Assembly: GCA_963920575.1 (NCBI GenBank)
Contig: OY986965.1
Span: 21,526,047-21,590,046, forward strand
Reading direction: 5' to 3'
Source: Narthecium ossifragum
Taxonomy: Eukaryota > Streptophyta > Magnoliopsida > Dioscoreales > Nartheciaceae
Length of the DNA: 64,000 nt
Both the position numbers and the translations under genes were made by a program. This document shows, one piece after another, positions 32,575 through 44,205 of this stretch (within the stretch, counting starts at the first letter, position 1; each line of letters starts with the position of its first letter). The notes under the pieces were generated by a model. The model did no database searches and was not told where the DNA came from. It was given only the letters and a program-made list of their open reading frames with translations.

Positions 32575-32938
32575 AGCATCGTCAAATTTGTAGAGAAGCT
32601 TGACCTTATCTGGACCAATTTATCACGAACTATTGATTATCAGATCGCCACTCTGTTGGAACTGATGCTCTTGGTGCTGTTTCTCCTTTGAGAAAAGGCC
32701 AATTCCAGATGCTTTTGCGAAAGATTTGGCTTTTAATTCCAGTGGTGATGAAAGTCTATTTGCAAAACCCGATGCAGTCTCCAATGTTTACGTTAACAGT
32801 GTATTCATGTGCAATAATGGTGACTCTCCATTCAATATCACCGTGCCGTGTCTTATGGATGAGTTCTTTTTCAATTGAGACTTCTCTTTTGTATTTTTAA
32901 CTTATTCGTGAGCTCACTGCTGGAAACATTCTGAGAGT

Positions 32939-32944
32939 AATAAA
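32939..32944 (+). terminator. Polyadenylation signal of GLDH
   Basis: AATAAA lies 365 bases after the stop codon in AT-rich sequence. This is a plausible poly(A) signal, not proved. Confidence 0.5.
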
Positions 32945-34393
32945 GTTTTTGAGCTTGAGCTAGGTTTAGGATTTCATGCACTGGATCAGATATATTCAAA
33001 GTTATTTGTTTAAATGGATGGTGATCTTTGAGGCATTAATCTGCACTTCCTTATCTATCTTTGAAGGCATTAGATGAGAAAGTTTAGCAATATATTGTTC
33101 GCCGTAATAGCACATTTGGTTCGTCCAATCTATTCAGAATAGAAAACATTTTTTCATTCCGAGAAGGCATTCTGTTGTTTGGTTCGTCCATCCTGGTCGG
33201 AATGGAATACTCATTCATTTTTGAGGAGGAATAACCCATTCCTCCAACCCTGGTATTGACCTATTTCATTTAGGTTTGAATGATGAAGGGATATCTAATG
33301 ATATAATTACCCTCAAGTAGTCAATCTCAACCGTTGAATTAAATCGCCACCGTTTGATTCACAGTGAGGAATGGAATGGAACATCGAGGAATGGAATGAA
33401 ATTAGGATCGGAACAGACCGAGAAATAGAGTTAAAGATTTTGGATCGGTAAATCGCCCAGGGTTAGTGGAAGAGCAAAGATATGCCAGCTTCACTCCGCA
33501 AGGAGAGAAGACTAGGGAAGGGGAAAGAATCTGGCACGAAAACAATTCTGAAAAAGGCAGAGATTACAGTCTCAACTGTTACATACAATTTCATTTTAAA
33601 ATCTGTACACTATTGCATGTAAATACATCGGTCAATGACTTTATGTTCGTCGATGACATATTTAGGTGCTACAGTAAAAATTTCGCAAGAAAGAAAAGAA
33701 ATTTAGACATACAAAAGATTAAGAAAAGCTCTAGAAGCAACGCTCAAATAGAGACCCAAGAGTTTTGCTAATTCACCTCGAAGCTGATGGCTACTGAAAA
33801 CTTCCCTATTACCTCTCCACATCAAAGTATGCTGATCCAGATTAAAAATATACCTCTAGAATGCAGAGTATTCTACTTTGCAAGAACTGTCGAGAATGTC
33901 AACCACAAAAACAGCAAGTCTTTTGAAGAGATCTTCTGCAGTTGAAAGACCTGAACATGACCCAAGATTTTAGGAATCACTGATCCAAAGTTACAAGTTC
34001 TAAAAGCAACCTCAGCGAGGAAGAGTTAAAGCATGGATTTTCAGAAGATCTTTCCAAAGCACTGATATATGAGAAGTGATTGGGATACATGTCACGTAGA
34101 CATGTGCATCGTACATGGCTACATTCAACGGTCCAGATCTACTCACATCCACTAATCCCCATCACGTAAGCCAATAATATATGGCCACCTACATGGCTGA
34201 AATGTCATGTACAGAAATCTTTTTTCCTGATTATATATATCAGTCTCTAATACACTTCAGGTTGCTGCAGCCTTCCATCCGCTGTAATGCCGGGAAAGTG
34301 TCGGACGAGTTTTCTGTCCGACAGGGTGTCCGACATGGACACTTTCCGCTGCTACAAGGGTCTTGTCTTCACTTCCTACTTCAAAAGTACCTC
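32945..34393. other. Intergenic region between the tail-to-tail GLDH and ARM genes
   Basis: No gene is recognised. Around 33115-33420 there are repeated TTTGGTTCGTCCA and GGAATGGAATG motifs that look like a decayed MITE, without clear ends. Near 34293-34347 there is a strong inverted repeat close to the 3' end of the ARM gene, listed separately. Confidence 0.4.
34293..34347. repeat. Hairpin-forming inverted repeat near the 3' end of the ARM gene
   Basis: GGAAAGTGTC (34293-34302) pairs with GACACTTTCC (34338-34347). Inside, GTCGGAC (34300-34306) can pair with either of two GTCCGAC copies. It lies about 50 bases beyond the ARM stop codon, so it would be in the 3' UTR if the transcript reaches it. 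Confidence 0.6.
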
Positions 34394-37300
34394 CTACATC
34401 TGCAATACCTGAAGATGAGCAAGTATATTGGCAATCAGAGGCTCAAGAGTTGGGTCCCCCTTCTGAGCCAGGTCAGTAAGAACAACCTTTGCAGCTTCAC
34501 CATATTGAAGTTTATGAGCTTCAATCCTGAAGATCCTCTCCAGCATCCAAACTGCTTTGACCTGAGCCTTTAAGCTACCTACTTCGAGTATTCTTATGAT
34601 AGCCTGGACTCCTGAGGCTTTTACGATGGCATTGCTTCCACCTTCCCAAATCTCATCCTGCATCAAAGTTGCCAGAGCATTGATAGCAGCCTCATCTGCT
34701 ACACAATCTTCATCTCTTAATATGTCCAACAGAAGAGGTATAGCTCCTGCTTTTATTAAGCAGAATGTGTTCTTTACAGAACAATATCCATTATGAACCT
34801 CACAAAAAGCTTCAAAGGAAGGAGGTAGACAGAAAAATCTCGCTAACTTAGCCTTGACTAAGGCAAGAGAGTTTTGAGATAGCTGAGCAAATGAAGTTGC
34901 CGCTCTAGCTTTGGCAATGGCAGTCCCAGTAGAAAGTAACTTAAGAAGACAATGGATGACCCCATGAGATGCTGATAGCCTCTGTAGTTTTTTATCAGAA
35001 GGATCTGTAAACCGGATAAGAAGAGTAGCAACACTCTCCATCAACAACAATCTTGTTGGCGTCAAAGAGGTTGTCAGGCTTGATTCCACAAAGGAGATGA
35101 GAAGAGGAAGTAAATTCATCTTGCTAAGTATCTCTGTTGTTTTTTTGTCAACCAAAGGAATATTGCTCAGTATGCCAACTGCAGCAGCCTTCTCGCTTTC
35201 TGACGTGGAAATCAAAATGAGGTCTATCAACATGTTGAGATGGGCCTCCCCTAGTTGCTCCGTCGTCAGTGCTGTGAAATCATTTGCGAGGTTGAAAAGA
35301 GTATTCAAGGTGGCCAACCTGATTTCAGCATTGCTATCAGTTATGAAAGGCAAGAGTAGCTGCACTGCACCATTTTTTTTCATTTTGGTTCGAACTTTGA
35401 AACCACCCGAATGGCCAGTGATGCTGTTTAATGCATGGAGAAGGTGAATTTGGATTGTCGGTTTGGATAGATTGAGAAGCGAGAGCACTTGCTGAGCCAC
35501 ATCTTTCTTGGTGAGGATTAAATCAGACTGTGCTATGCTTGCAAGTATAGCCGCAGCTGGCTCTCGGAGGGTCATCATTACAGATGTAACAGAGAACAGC
35601 AGCTGAACTAGAGAAGCTACTAACCCCGAATCAATCAACTTAGGGATGTTTTCTGGCAAGCTAGATAGGTTTCGCAAGGCACCTAATGCTGATAGCTTGG
35701 CTTCAAGTTTCCCTTTGGTGACCATCTCCACAAGGGGATCAATGGATCCTTCGACTCCAAGGGCAGCTTTCATGTGATCAGTAAGCTCCATCCTTGAAAT
35801 TGCAGTTGCCATAAGAATCTTGTTCATATAAGAACCTGCATTTGGGGAATAATTTTCATCAATATCACTGATATGCTTGCAACAATAATTCTAGACAACA
35901 GTTACTAATAGATATCAGCAAAGCAAACCATTTTTTATGATCGCTGAACAGATATTCTGCTACTTTCTAAGAAGGTTAACATCTCAAGAATACTACACAA
36001 GCATTCTGGTGATTGCACATCAAGAATGCTCAGAGAGCCCATTTTAGCTATGCAGATATTCAGATCATCCACTGTCCAACTAAGATCACAGAGGTCGACA
36101 GTATATGTCCAGTCTAGTTTGTTTAATGCAGCAAGTATGGTCAGAAGTGTATGATGTGCCACAGATGATGCATAAAAGGCATCAAGAGCTTCAACTAAAG
36201 CATGAATACTTTGTGCAAATCACAGCCAGAGTATGTCCCTTTGATCTAAATCAGCAGAAGCACAATTCCCCAGTGAAGAGTTTTAAATTCATTAGAGAGT
36301 CAAACGGGGAAAATTGAAACATATCATTGGAGCTTTACTCATGGTTGAATCACTTACAACTAAAACATGAGTGGCAGTTATCATATCCTTATCATGTGCC
36401 ATTCAACAGCATTTCAAAGCGAAAATAGCAAATCAACTTTTCTTATGTCCAACGTCTACAAGATGAATTGAGTTCACAGGAAGGAGCAGGAACATCTTCC
36501 TCAGCAGTTACCTTCCTTTAGGTACTGTACCAATGGCACAAAAAATCCAGCTTCTGCCATGAGAAGCACATTCTGTGTATTACTCGACAAAGCTCCCAAC
36601 AACTTCCCAGCATCACTCGAAGCACTGGAGTCGCCCCCATCAACCAAAGCAACCAACATAACAATACACCCCTGAACCCTACCAGCCCTCTGTCGAACCT
36701 TTGCGATCTCCGATAGATCCAAAAGCAGCCTCACCACCTCCCTTTTCTCATCAACATCCCTCCCCAAACACTGCACTACAGTTGACAACGCTTCCAGGCT
36801 CGCCATCATTTCCTACAACACCAACTAAAAGCAAATTAATGACGTTTGGCAACTTATTTCTAAATGTACTCTACAATTTAACACAATTTACAGGATTCTA
36901 AACTAATCATGCCTCTTGCCAGACTAATTATGTAACACTCACCAATTGTGACAAAAATCATAAGCTGATGAGAGATAATGGATTCAATCACTTAAATTAT
37001 TTAGCCAAATTTTAGCAAGATGTTGTTAAAAATAAAAGCTTTACACAAAAAGGGAAAACGAAGTGATACCTTGTTCTGGTCACTGCGGGAGGCCAAGGTC
37101 CGTAATAATCTTAGCATCGTTAATCGGCAGTTGCCGTCCTCGACCGAATCCAGCCGGCTCAACAAGACTCGAAGCAACACGTCCTCCTCGCCGGACCCTA
37201 CCAATCCCTCCCGGACCAAACAACCCAGCTCGGCCACCGCCAAACCGAGCCGGTTGTCTTCCTCCTCCGCGGTCTTCACCCGGACCACCACTTCCTCGAG

Positions 37301-37672
37301 ATCGGCGACCCCAGCATCCCGTCCCGATCGACCGGCCATCATCAGCTCCCGGTGCACCAAACCCAACCCCTCCCTCTCTTCCCCGCACGCGAGCATCAGC
37401 ATCCCTACAGCTCTTCCGAGCGCCGCCGGAGATGTGGTGGGGACGTCTCCTTCGAGCGCCGCAGCGAGGGACTCCAAAGCCGCCCGGAGAGCCTGATTTC
37501 CGGCGGGATTGTTCCGCTCGATGACGTTATGGACGAGGGGTTCAAGCTTATAGAGCGCTTCCGCGACGGCTGGATTGGAATAGGAACCGGCGGCTGTTAT
37601 GGCGGCGAGGAGGTCGGCCGCGTACTCGTCGCCGTCCATCGTGGTGGTGGCGAGTGACGGTCGGAGGTCCAC
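34394..37672 (-). CDS. Armadillo-repeat protein, PUB43/44-like but lacking a U-box (three exons, 781 aa)
   Basis: Exons on the minus strand: 37672-37070, 36812-36512, 35835-34394, with GT-AG borders and matching phases (2346 nt). The product is mainly armadillo repeats: exon 2 (VVRLLLDLSEIAKVRQRAG), then ALGALRNLSSLPENIPKLID and LLPLLISFVESSL in exon 3. The C-terminal block DEIWEGGSNAIVKASGVQAI, then ERIFRIEAHKLQYG and DLAQKGDPTLEP is a signature of plant U-box proteins of the PUB43/44 (SAUL1) group. No U-box Cys-Pro motif is present in the 201-residue exon 1, which is GC-rich and helical. It therefore probably binds partners without E3 ligase activity of its own. A second Met at residue 12 is an alternative start. 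There are no lesions. Confidence 0.92.
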
Positions 37673-37858
37673 TCCGCTGGTTTAAGACGACTGGAGCAGA
37701 CGCGCTATCCGATGTGGAATTAGTTGAAGCAGGTCCACTGCCCCTCTGTCTCTATTGTGCACATCTGACGTGGCATCCACGTGTCACATACGTGGCCAGA
37801 CCCGTTGGCAAAAATATGGTTGAGAAACGTAGAATCTCTTTTTTGTTTCTTTATTACA
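37673..37858 (-). promoter_or_regulatory. Proximal upstream region of the ARM gene
   Basis: These 186 bases separate the first Met of the ARM gene from a MITE-like element. No clear TATA box is seen. The 5' UTR and core promoter probably lie here. Confidence 0.4.
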
Positions 37859-38444
37859 GGGCATGTTTGGTTGCTGAGGAGTGAGTTAGGGTGGAGTGAC
37901 TTTTTGGAGAGTGATTTAACTAAAGTGACTTTTTGGGGAGTGACTTTATGAGATTTTTGAGTTCTTGTATTTGGTTGATGCTTGAAGTGGAGATATGGTC
38001 ACCCCCAACTGTGAGCAATTTCAAGGATTTTTAATAGTTAATATTTTATTTTAATAATTGTAATAATTAAAATATTAAAATAATATTTTAATATTAAGTT
38101 ATTAATATTTTTATCATTTTAAATTAAAATATTAAAATAATACTATTTTGGATGATGTGGACCAATCGCGAGGTGACACGTGACATGTGGGACCCACTTA
38201 TATTAATATTTTATTAGAGTATGATATTATTAATATTATTTACCACTTCCCGGCAAGCCACTTCAACGACTTCGGGTCAAAATCGTCCGAAGTCAAATCC
38301 GAAAGTGGAAGTTGAATTTGCCTTAGGGGTGAAGTGGCTTAAAGTGACTTCAATCTCACTTCAACACCACCAAATAATCGAAGTGGTTAGAGTCACTTAA
38401 AAAAAAGTGACTCGATCTCCACTTCAAGTCAACCAAACATGCCC
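37859..38444. mobile_element. MITE-like element with GGGCATGTTTGGTTG inverted ends (586 bp)
   Basis: The left end GGGCATGTTTGGTTG and the right end CAACCAAACATGCCC are perfect 15-bp inverted repeats. The subterminal zones also mirror each other, with repeats of AGTGACTTTTTGG and AAAAAGTGACTC. The middle is very AT-rich. No transposase is encoded. Such ends resemble PIF/Harbinger or hAT-type MITEs, but no TSD is clear (left TTACA, right GTTGT), so the superfamily is not fixed. Confidence 0.7.
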
Positions 38445-38948
38445 GTTGTTCTTCAAAAAGTTAATAATTATGTCAATGCCATAGTAAATTCTAAATCTTC
38501 CCACGTATATTTTTGAATATTTCTTTTCATTCCGTACACTTGATGTCGACATTGTTAGACTATATTAATATATACTAAACTTTTACCATTCAACCCAAAA
38601 AAGCCTTTGAGTGAGACGGTGAGGATGAGTATATATTAAAATAGTGTAACAGATACCTAGGTTTTATAGAGTTTTGACTTGGTTGAAATAGAGCCCATAT
38701 TGAAAAACGGCAATTTTGTCGTTGGTGTTTTTCATGAAGTTAAAAGTCTTCTGATAAGTCAAAGCAAGATAAAAAAAATATCATTTTCATGATTTTGATT
38801 TTTATGTTGATCAAATCAGAATTCGATTAAACTAGCTCTGTGAATCACCGAAGTATATACACAAAAGAAATAAAAAAGTGAAACGTGTATTTGTAAATTT
38901 GGATTTTCGATGTTATTCATATAAATCGTATTTTTTTGAAGGGTATGT
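38445..38948. other. AT-rich spacer, nothing recognised
   Basis: No coding frame or repeat end is seen between the MITE-like element and the LINE remnant. Confidence 0.4.
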
Positions 38949-38956
38949 AAGTCAAG

Positions 38957-41320
38957 AGTTAGCAATTCAATATCATCTAAATAATGTGATGCAGTCCTTG
39001 TGCTGCCACGTGGATGTCACATCAGGTCCGTATAATATGCACACGACATGAGATATGTGTATTTAATTCTAAGTCATTCTCCATCTCCTCAACAAACTTC
39101 TCGCTGATAGTCAACGGGAGGATATCCGGCCACTTCTCTTCCACCAGGGGCCTCCGCCAAGGAGACCCTATCTCACAATATTTATTATTATTGGTGTAGG
39201 AATTACTTTCGAGACTACTCAAATTGAAGCTCAAAGGCGTCAAGTTCTATGGCGACCGTGCCGTCTACTCACACCTCCTCAGCTCCTCTATGCCGACGAC
39301 TGCATATTGGTGACCAAAGCCTCAGTGGAAGAAGCTCACAAGATCATAGCAGTCCTTGAAGATTTCTTTCTCCTATCCGGCCTGAAGATCAATCAGTCCA
39401 AGTCCCATGTGCGCTTCTCTCCAAGCGTCAACACCACTAGGTGTCTGAGCATATGCCGAGCGTTGCGCATCACCGAAGCCCAGGGGTTTTTGATGTATCT
39501 TGGCGTGCCAATCGACGGAGGTCGCCTCAAGAAAGAAGCGTACAATGATCTACTTGAAACCTTCCAGAAAAGACTGAGTGGCTGGTCCTCACTCAAGCTA
39601 GCAGGGGATGGGCGCGTCACCCTCATCAAATCCGTGCTCCAAGCGACCCCGACACACCTCCTGCTAGCTACCCACGTACCCAAGTACGTTTTAAATGACC
39701 TCAGCTTTATTTGCCGGACCTTTTTGTGGAACGGGAAGAAATCTAGGCGGGTAGCTTGGGAGGTTGTTTGCTCCCCTATTGAAGCTGGAGGACTTGGATT
39801 GCGCCGCCTCGATATTTGGCAGGATGCACTCCGCCTCAGACGTGCATCCAGTCTCTTCCTCACCTCGGATTCCCTGTGGGCTAGAATCACAAGATCCAAG
39901 TACCGATGGACATGCAACCTCCCTACCAGAAACACCTCGAGTTGCTGCTCCGGTCATTGGCACCGCACCTGCCAAGCTGCAAGGAAGCTCCGAGATGGCT
40001 TGACATGGACACCCGCCGTACATGGACAGGTCAGTGCACTCTATGACAGATGGATCCTTGATCTCCCATTATCCATCTCTCCCTCCTTGTTCTCGTGCAA
40101 CATCCCCACCGACCTTCGTGTAGCTGATCTGCTCAATGATTCCGGAGCATGGCATGAGGATCTGCTGCGCACATACTTCCACCCGGAGCTGGCAGCTGCC
40201 ATCCAAAACACCCAGACCCATGGAGGGACCGTCGACAAACCAGTCTGGCCCTTCGCCGCAAATGGCTTGATCTCCACGGCTTCCATCCACCTTTGGCTCG
40301 TCAACCACCGCAGACCAACGTGGAATGGCGAGGAACAAACTGCAAGATGGTTGAACCTCTGGAAAGCACCAGTCGGCCCACGCGTCAAATTCTTCCTCTA
40401 GCGCTTTTTCCACAAGAAGATCTCCACCTCCGAATTCATGTTCTCCATCGGCTGCACAACCAACCCCCTTTGTGTTCGATGCAAAGCTGATGTCGAATCT
40501 CTGGAACACATGTTCTTCACCTGCCAATACTCCAAAGATGTCTTAGCTATCATCTTCCGTGACCACTTACGACCTTCTACTTTCGATGAGTGCTGGGACA
40601 CCATCTCCTCCTCCTCAAGAACTGTTTCTGCGGGGATGAAAACTTGCCTTGGATACACCCTTTGGTGGCTTTGGAAGAACAGAAATGAAGCCCTGTTTGC
40701 TGACCAAGCCCTCCCTGCAGACAAGCTTGCAAGACTCATATTCAGGCAAGTCAAGGAGTACTCCATTACTTTCATCCCGCCCAGGATGCCGCCTATTCCT
40801 GGCATCTCAGACCCTTCCCCCATTCTCCGCACGGACACCGCCGTCCGCGGAGGAGCCGCTGGACTCGCGGCAATCCTCTTCCCTGATGGGTGCCAGCCCA
40901 CCTGGTGTTGGTCAGCCAGAGCCACCACCACCTCCGTTGTCGAAGCAGAGTTACTGGCTATGCAGGGTGGGCTATCCGAAGCTAAGCGCAGAGGGTTACA
41001 CAACGTGATTCTCGAATCTGACTCCCTCATTGGCATTGGTTATGCATCCGGGCGTTTGGCCTGGCCGTGAGAACTAATTAACACCTTGTCTCCTCTTTGG
41101 AGATTAGCTTCCCAGTTTAGCAAACTTCTTTTTGTCTATGTTCCGCGTGAGTTTAACTCACAAGCGGACGCCCTTGCTAGAGCTGTTTGGGCGAATACTA
41201 GGGTACCTCAATTCTGAGTGACTCACCCAGCTTCTCGGCTTCCTCTTTACCTTTGATTTTGTATCTTTTCTTTTTCCCTTTGGTTAACCAGCCCCTGGGC
41301 TCAACTAATCAAAAAAAAAA
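38957..41320 (+). mobile_element. 5'-truncated L1-type LINE with RT, zf-RVT and RNase H
   Basis: Only the 3' half of ORF2 remains, ending with an A-run at 41310-41321. AAGTCAAG at 38949-38956 recurs at 41320-41327 just after the poly(A) and could be the target duplication; part of it is A-run, so this is weak. The 5' truncation is typical of LINE insertion. Stops at 39197-39199, 40399-40401 and 41068-41070 mark it as dead. Confidence 0.8.
39014..41217 (+). pseudogene. LINE ORF2 remains (RT palm and thumb, zinc knuckle, RNase H)
   Basis: RT motif RGLRQGDPISQYLLLLV ends at a stop (39197). In the next frame the catalytic LLYADDCILVT lies at 39283-39315 and leads without a stop into the 39307-40401 frame: SGLKINQSKSHV, YLGVPIDGGRL, LAGDGRVTLIKSVLQATP, CRTFLWNG. 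After the stop at 40399 a zf-RVT domain follows (CVRCKADVESLEHMFFTC). The RNase H-like part shows LRTDTAVRGG, EAELLAMQGG, ESDSLIGIG and NSQADALAR, consistent with the plant L1 clade that carries a C-terminal RNase H. Confidence 0.85.
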
Positions 41321-41331
41321 AGTCAAGTCTC

Positions 41332-41470
41332 CTTATTGAATCCTTAATAGCATGGATTCATTGGAGATTGGAACGCAACAAAGTCTACGGCAAGATATTC
41401 TCTCAATGTCGTAGTTCAGAGGAGTTCCTAGTCATGCTTTTTCGGCACCGGGATGACTGCTCCGGCAGTG
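41332..41470 (+). pseudogene. Tail of another LINE ORF2
   Basis: An open stretch reads LLIESLIAWIHWRLERNKVY then GKIFSQCRSSEEFLVML. This resembles the W..W.ERN.R.F region after the zf-RVT of plant LINE ORF2. It is directly followed by a LINE ORF1, so it belongs either to an older LINE fragment or to a head-to-tail arrangement. Confidence 0.45.
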
Positions 41471-41485
41471 CTCTAGTGTCGGGAA

Positions 41486-43120
41486 GTGTGCGTTAGGAGG
41501 GTTAGAGTTTTGCTTTCTTGGTGGAGTTATGGAGGCCGAGCACGAGATGGAGGAGCACCTGAAGGAAAGACCCCCCCGGATGCACAGGAGTCCCCACCTG
41601 GCTTTGAAAGGCCTCGGGGCAATGGGAATCAAGGAATTGTCGTAGCTATGGTGAAAATGACTTATGCGGAAGCAGCAAAGGCCTTACGGCCTAAACCGAG
41701 CATTGTAACACCGGAGGAGATGGCCAGGCTGGAGCCACTGTATGCCGACGAGGTGTTTCTAGGTGATGACCTCATGGATCGTTGCTGCCAACGATGGCGA
41801 TACGCGTTGTTCGCTCATTTCCTTAGTGGAAGAGTTCCTCTAGAATCGCTAAAATATAAGCTCCCATTGATTTGGGGAACTTCTGAGCCTTTCCATGTAA
41901 TGGACATGGCTGATGGAGTCTTCATCTTCAAATTCTCCAATGAAATAGATATGCACTATGTCTTAACCAAGGGACCTTGGGCTATGAATGGCCTAATGCT
42001 CTCATTGATCCGATGGAGGGAGGACTTCTGCCCAGTGGTGGTAGATTTTAACAAAGCTCCGGTGTGGGTTCATGTGCCTAACCTGCCGTTGAAGAAGGGG
42101 GATGAGAGGCTGTTCTGCAAATAGTGGCGTCGATTGGAACACCTTTGGAAGTGGATTTCCTAACCACGTTGACGGCTAGAGGAAGATTTACCCGAGCATG
42201 TGTTGAGGTAGATCTCTCCCAGCAGATTCGTCTAGGGACAATGGTGACGAGCCAAGCTGGATCGAGGTATGTGCCTTTCTGTTACAAGAACATCACCATC
42301 TATGCCAGATGAGCTTGCATCGGACACAGTGTTGGCACATGTAAGGCGGCAAAGGCGAACATCTCACAACCGACAGTGACAAAATGGAAGGGGTTCTATA
42401 GGGTTGACAAAGCCATGGGAGACATGCTTATAGAAGAGGATCAAGCACCATGGGGAGCCCTTGACGAGAGGATGTCGCAATATCTGACATCACCGGGGGT
42501 GTTAGCTGCTACGGCCGATGTTTGGCATGTTGTCCAGCGAGGGAGGTTTGGGCGGCGTGGTGGAGGGCCAACGAACACTGGCATACGACATGCGCTTGCG
42601 AGAGAGGATGATAGGACAAGCCATATGGCAAGCTAGGAGTGGAGGATAGACATGGTGATGGCGGATAAGCGAGGCGGCATCCCCTAAGTGCGCATTGGCA
42701 ATGACAACAAGGGTAACGGTTACCAGGGCGAGGAGGAGGAGAGGATTGCAGCAGAAGCAAAGGCTCTAGAGAAGGGTAAGGGTATATTATATAGCCGATG
42801 AGTAGCGGATGACAACAAATACGGCTAGAGATGGTGGTGGCATCTTGTCGGTTGTACGCCTAGGAACACATGGCGTGGTAATATTCTTAGATAGTGGTAG
42901 TGGTGCATCCTCATCCTCTGGTGGTGTGGATAAGGACCAAAGAGCTAAAGGGAGTCAAGGAGTTGGGCCGCAAGGGGTTGGGCTACAAGGCGCTGGGCCG
43001 CAAGAGGTTTGCCCACAATATATTAGGCCAACCGCCTTTCTAGGGCCGAGGCAAGGACTGCATAGACATGGGCCTAGGAACATTGATCCAGTGGTTCAGC
43101 CCATGTTTACTGCGGTCTGA
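41486..43120 (+). pseudogene. LINE ORF1 (DUF4283 and degenerate zinc knuckle)
   Basis: Frame 41486-42124 contains MVKMTYAEAAKALRPKPS and the DUF4283 core: PLIWGTSEPFHVMDMADGVF, YVLTKGPWAMNGLMLSLIRW and APVWVHVPNLPL. After a TAG (42122-42124) the next frame reads VASIGTPLEVDFLT and LGTMVTSQAGSRYVPFCY, which is the zf-CCHC_4 region with the first knuckle residues replaced. A low-complexity tail (GPQGVGLQGAGPQ) follows. ORF1 proteins bind LINE RNA. Confidence 0.8.
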
Positions 43121-43407
43121 AAGCCAGATATTTTCAATAGCGAGGATGAGTTGGATGCGTGTCACAACCAGAGGATCCAACAAATGGATGAAGTGCTTAG
43201 AGTTGAGACTCCAATCTTCGACAGGGGAAGAGACCCAACTCTCACTAGAGAAGGCTTGCCAAACTCAAAAGACACTGGAGACCCAATAGAAGATACTGAA
43301 AGATGCACGGAGATGGTGATGTTCGATGCCTTCGAAGCATCAGGGCAGAAGAAGTGGAAGTGCGCCATAACGTCGGAGGAGCAACCGACGACTACATAGA
43401 TGCTACC

Positions 43408-44205
43408 ATGAAGTTGCTATTATGAAATTGTCGGGTAGCAGGGGTGGGCCGCATAGTAAGTACTACTTTCCGGCTGTTTGGTGAGCATAATTTGAGTTTT
43501 TTGTTCCTCTTAAATACCTTGGGACCAGTGGAGCGTGCTCTGTGGCTGCGGGATAGGCTCGGTAGGGGTCTAGATTGCTATGTGGTGCCTTCTATTGGGC
43601 GTAGAGGTTGAATTGTTGTTGTTTGGCACACGAATGTTGGCCGGCTAACAATCAAGCACGTCTCCAATCAAGTTGTTCATGGAGTGCTGACTCTACCATA
43701 TGTGGAGCAACTGGCTGTGTCGGCTCTCTATGCGGTGAGATCCTATCGAGAACGGAAGGACTTATGGGACTACGTCTCTCAATTCGAAAGAATTGGCCTA
43801 CCTCACCTCGTGACAAGCGATTTCAATGTTATCCTGTCTTCGGAAGAGAAGTGTGGAGGGAAGCCTTTTACTATAGCTGAGGAGGAAAGAGATTTCTTCT
43901 CTTTCATTTGGATGAATGATCTCATTGATTTGGGTTTTTGCGGGTCAACCTTCACTTGGTCAAACAATCAAGGAGGGCGTGCAATGGTCTTGGAGAGGCT
44001 CGATTGTACCCTTTGCAACAGTCGGTGGAAGGATGCCTTTCCGAATACGAAGGTGAAATATTTAGCAAGGGTGTAATCCGATCATACTCCTTTGCTCATA
44101 TCCATTAGACAAGCAGAGGAAAGAGCAGGGCCGTCCATGTTCCAGTTGGAACACCATTGGATCAAGACGAAGGAATTTGGGCAGGCAGTTGATCGAATTT
44201 GGAAT
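43408..44205 (+). pseudogene. LINE ORF2 endonuclease domain
   Basis: It starts MKLLL, then an in-frame TGA, then NCRVAGVGR, matching the usual N.RG.G start. Motifs follow in order: GLPHLVTSDFNVILSSEEKC (the GDFN step with Ser), FTWSNNQGG, LERLDC, and YLARV, stop, SDHTPLLI (catalytic SDH). Stops at about 43423, 43609 and 44074 and at least one frame change disable it. The domain breaks at 44205, where an LTR-like element begins. Confidence 0.8.

Noticed and set aside
33115..33420. Possible MITE with TTTGGTTCGTCCA motifs
   Set aside because: I could not find matching inverted ends or a TSD, so it is not reported as an element.
35935..36162. 75-aa minus-strand frame as an extra ARM exon
   Set aside because: It lies in intron 2; joining 36512 directly to 35835 restores the conserved YLKEGSYMNK junction.
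38949..41327. Treating AAGTCAAG as a firm TSD of the first LINE
   Set aside because: Two of the eight bases can come from the poly(A) run and a six-base match could be chance, so it is kept only as a possibility.
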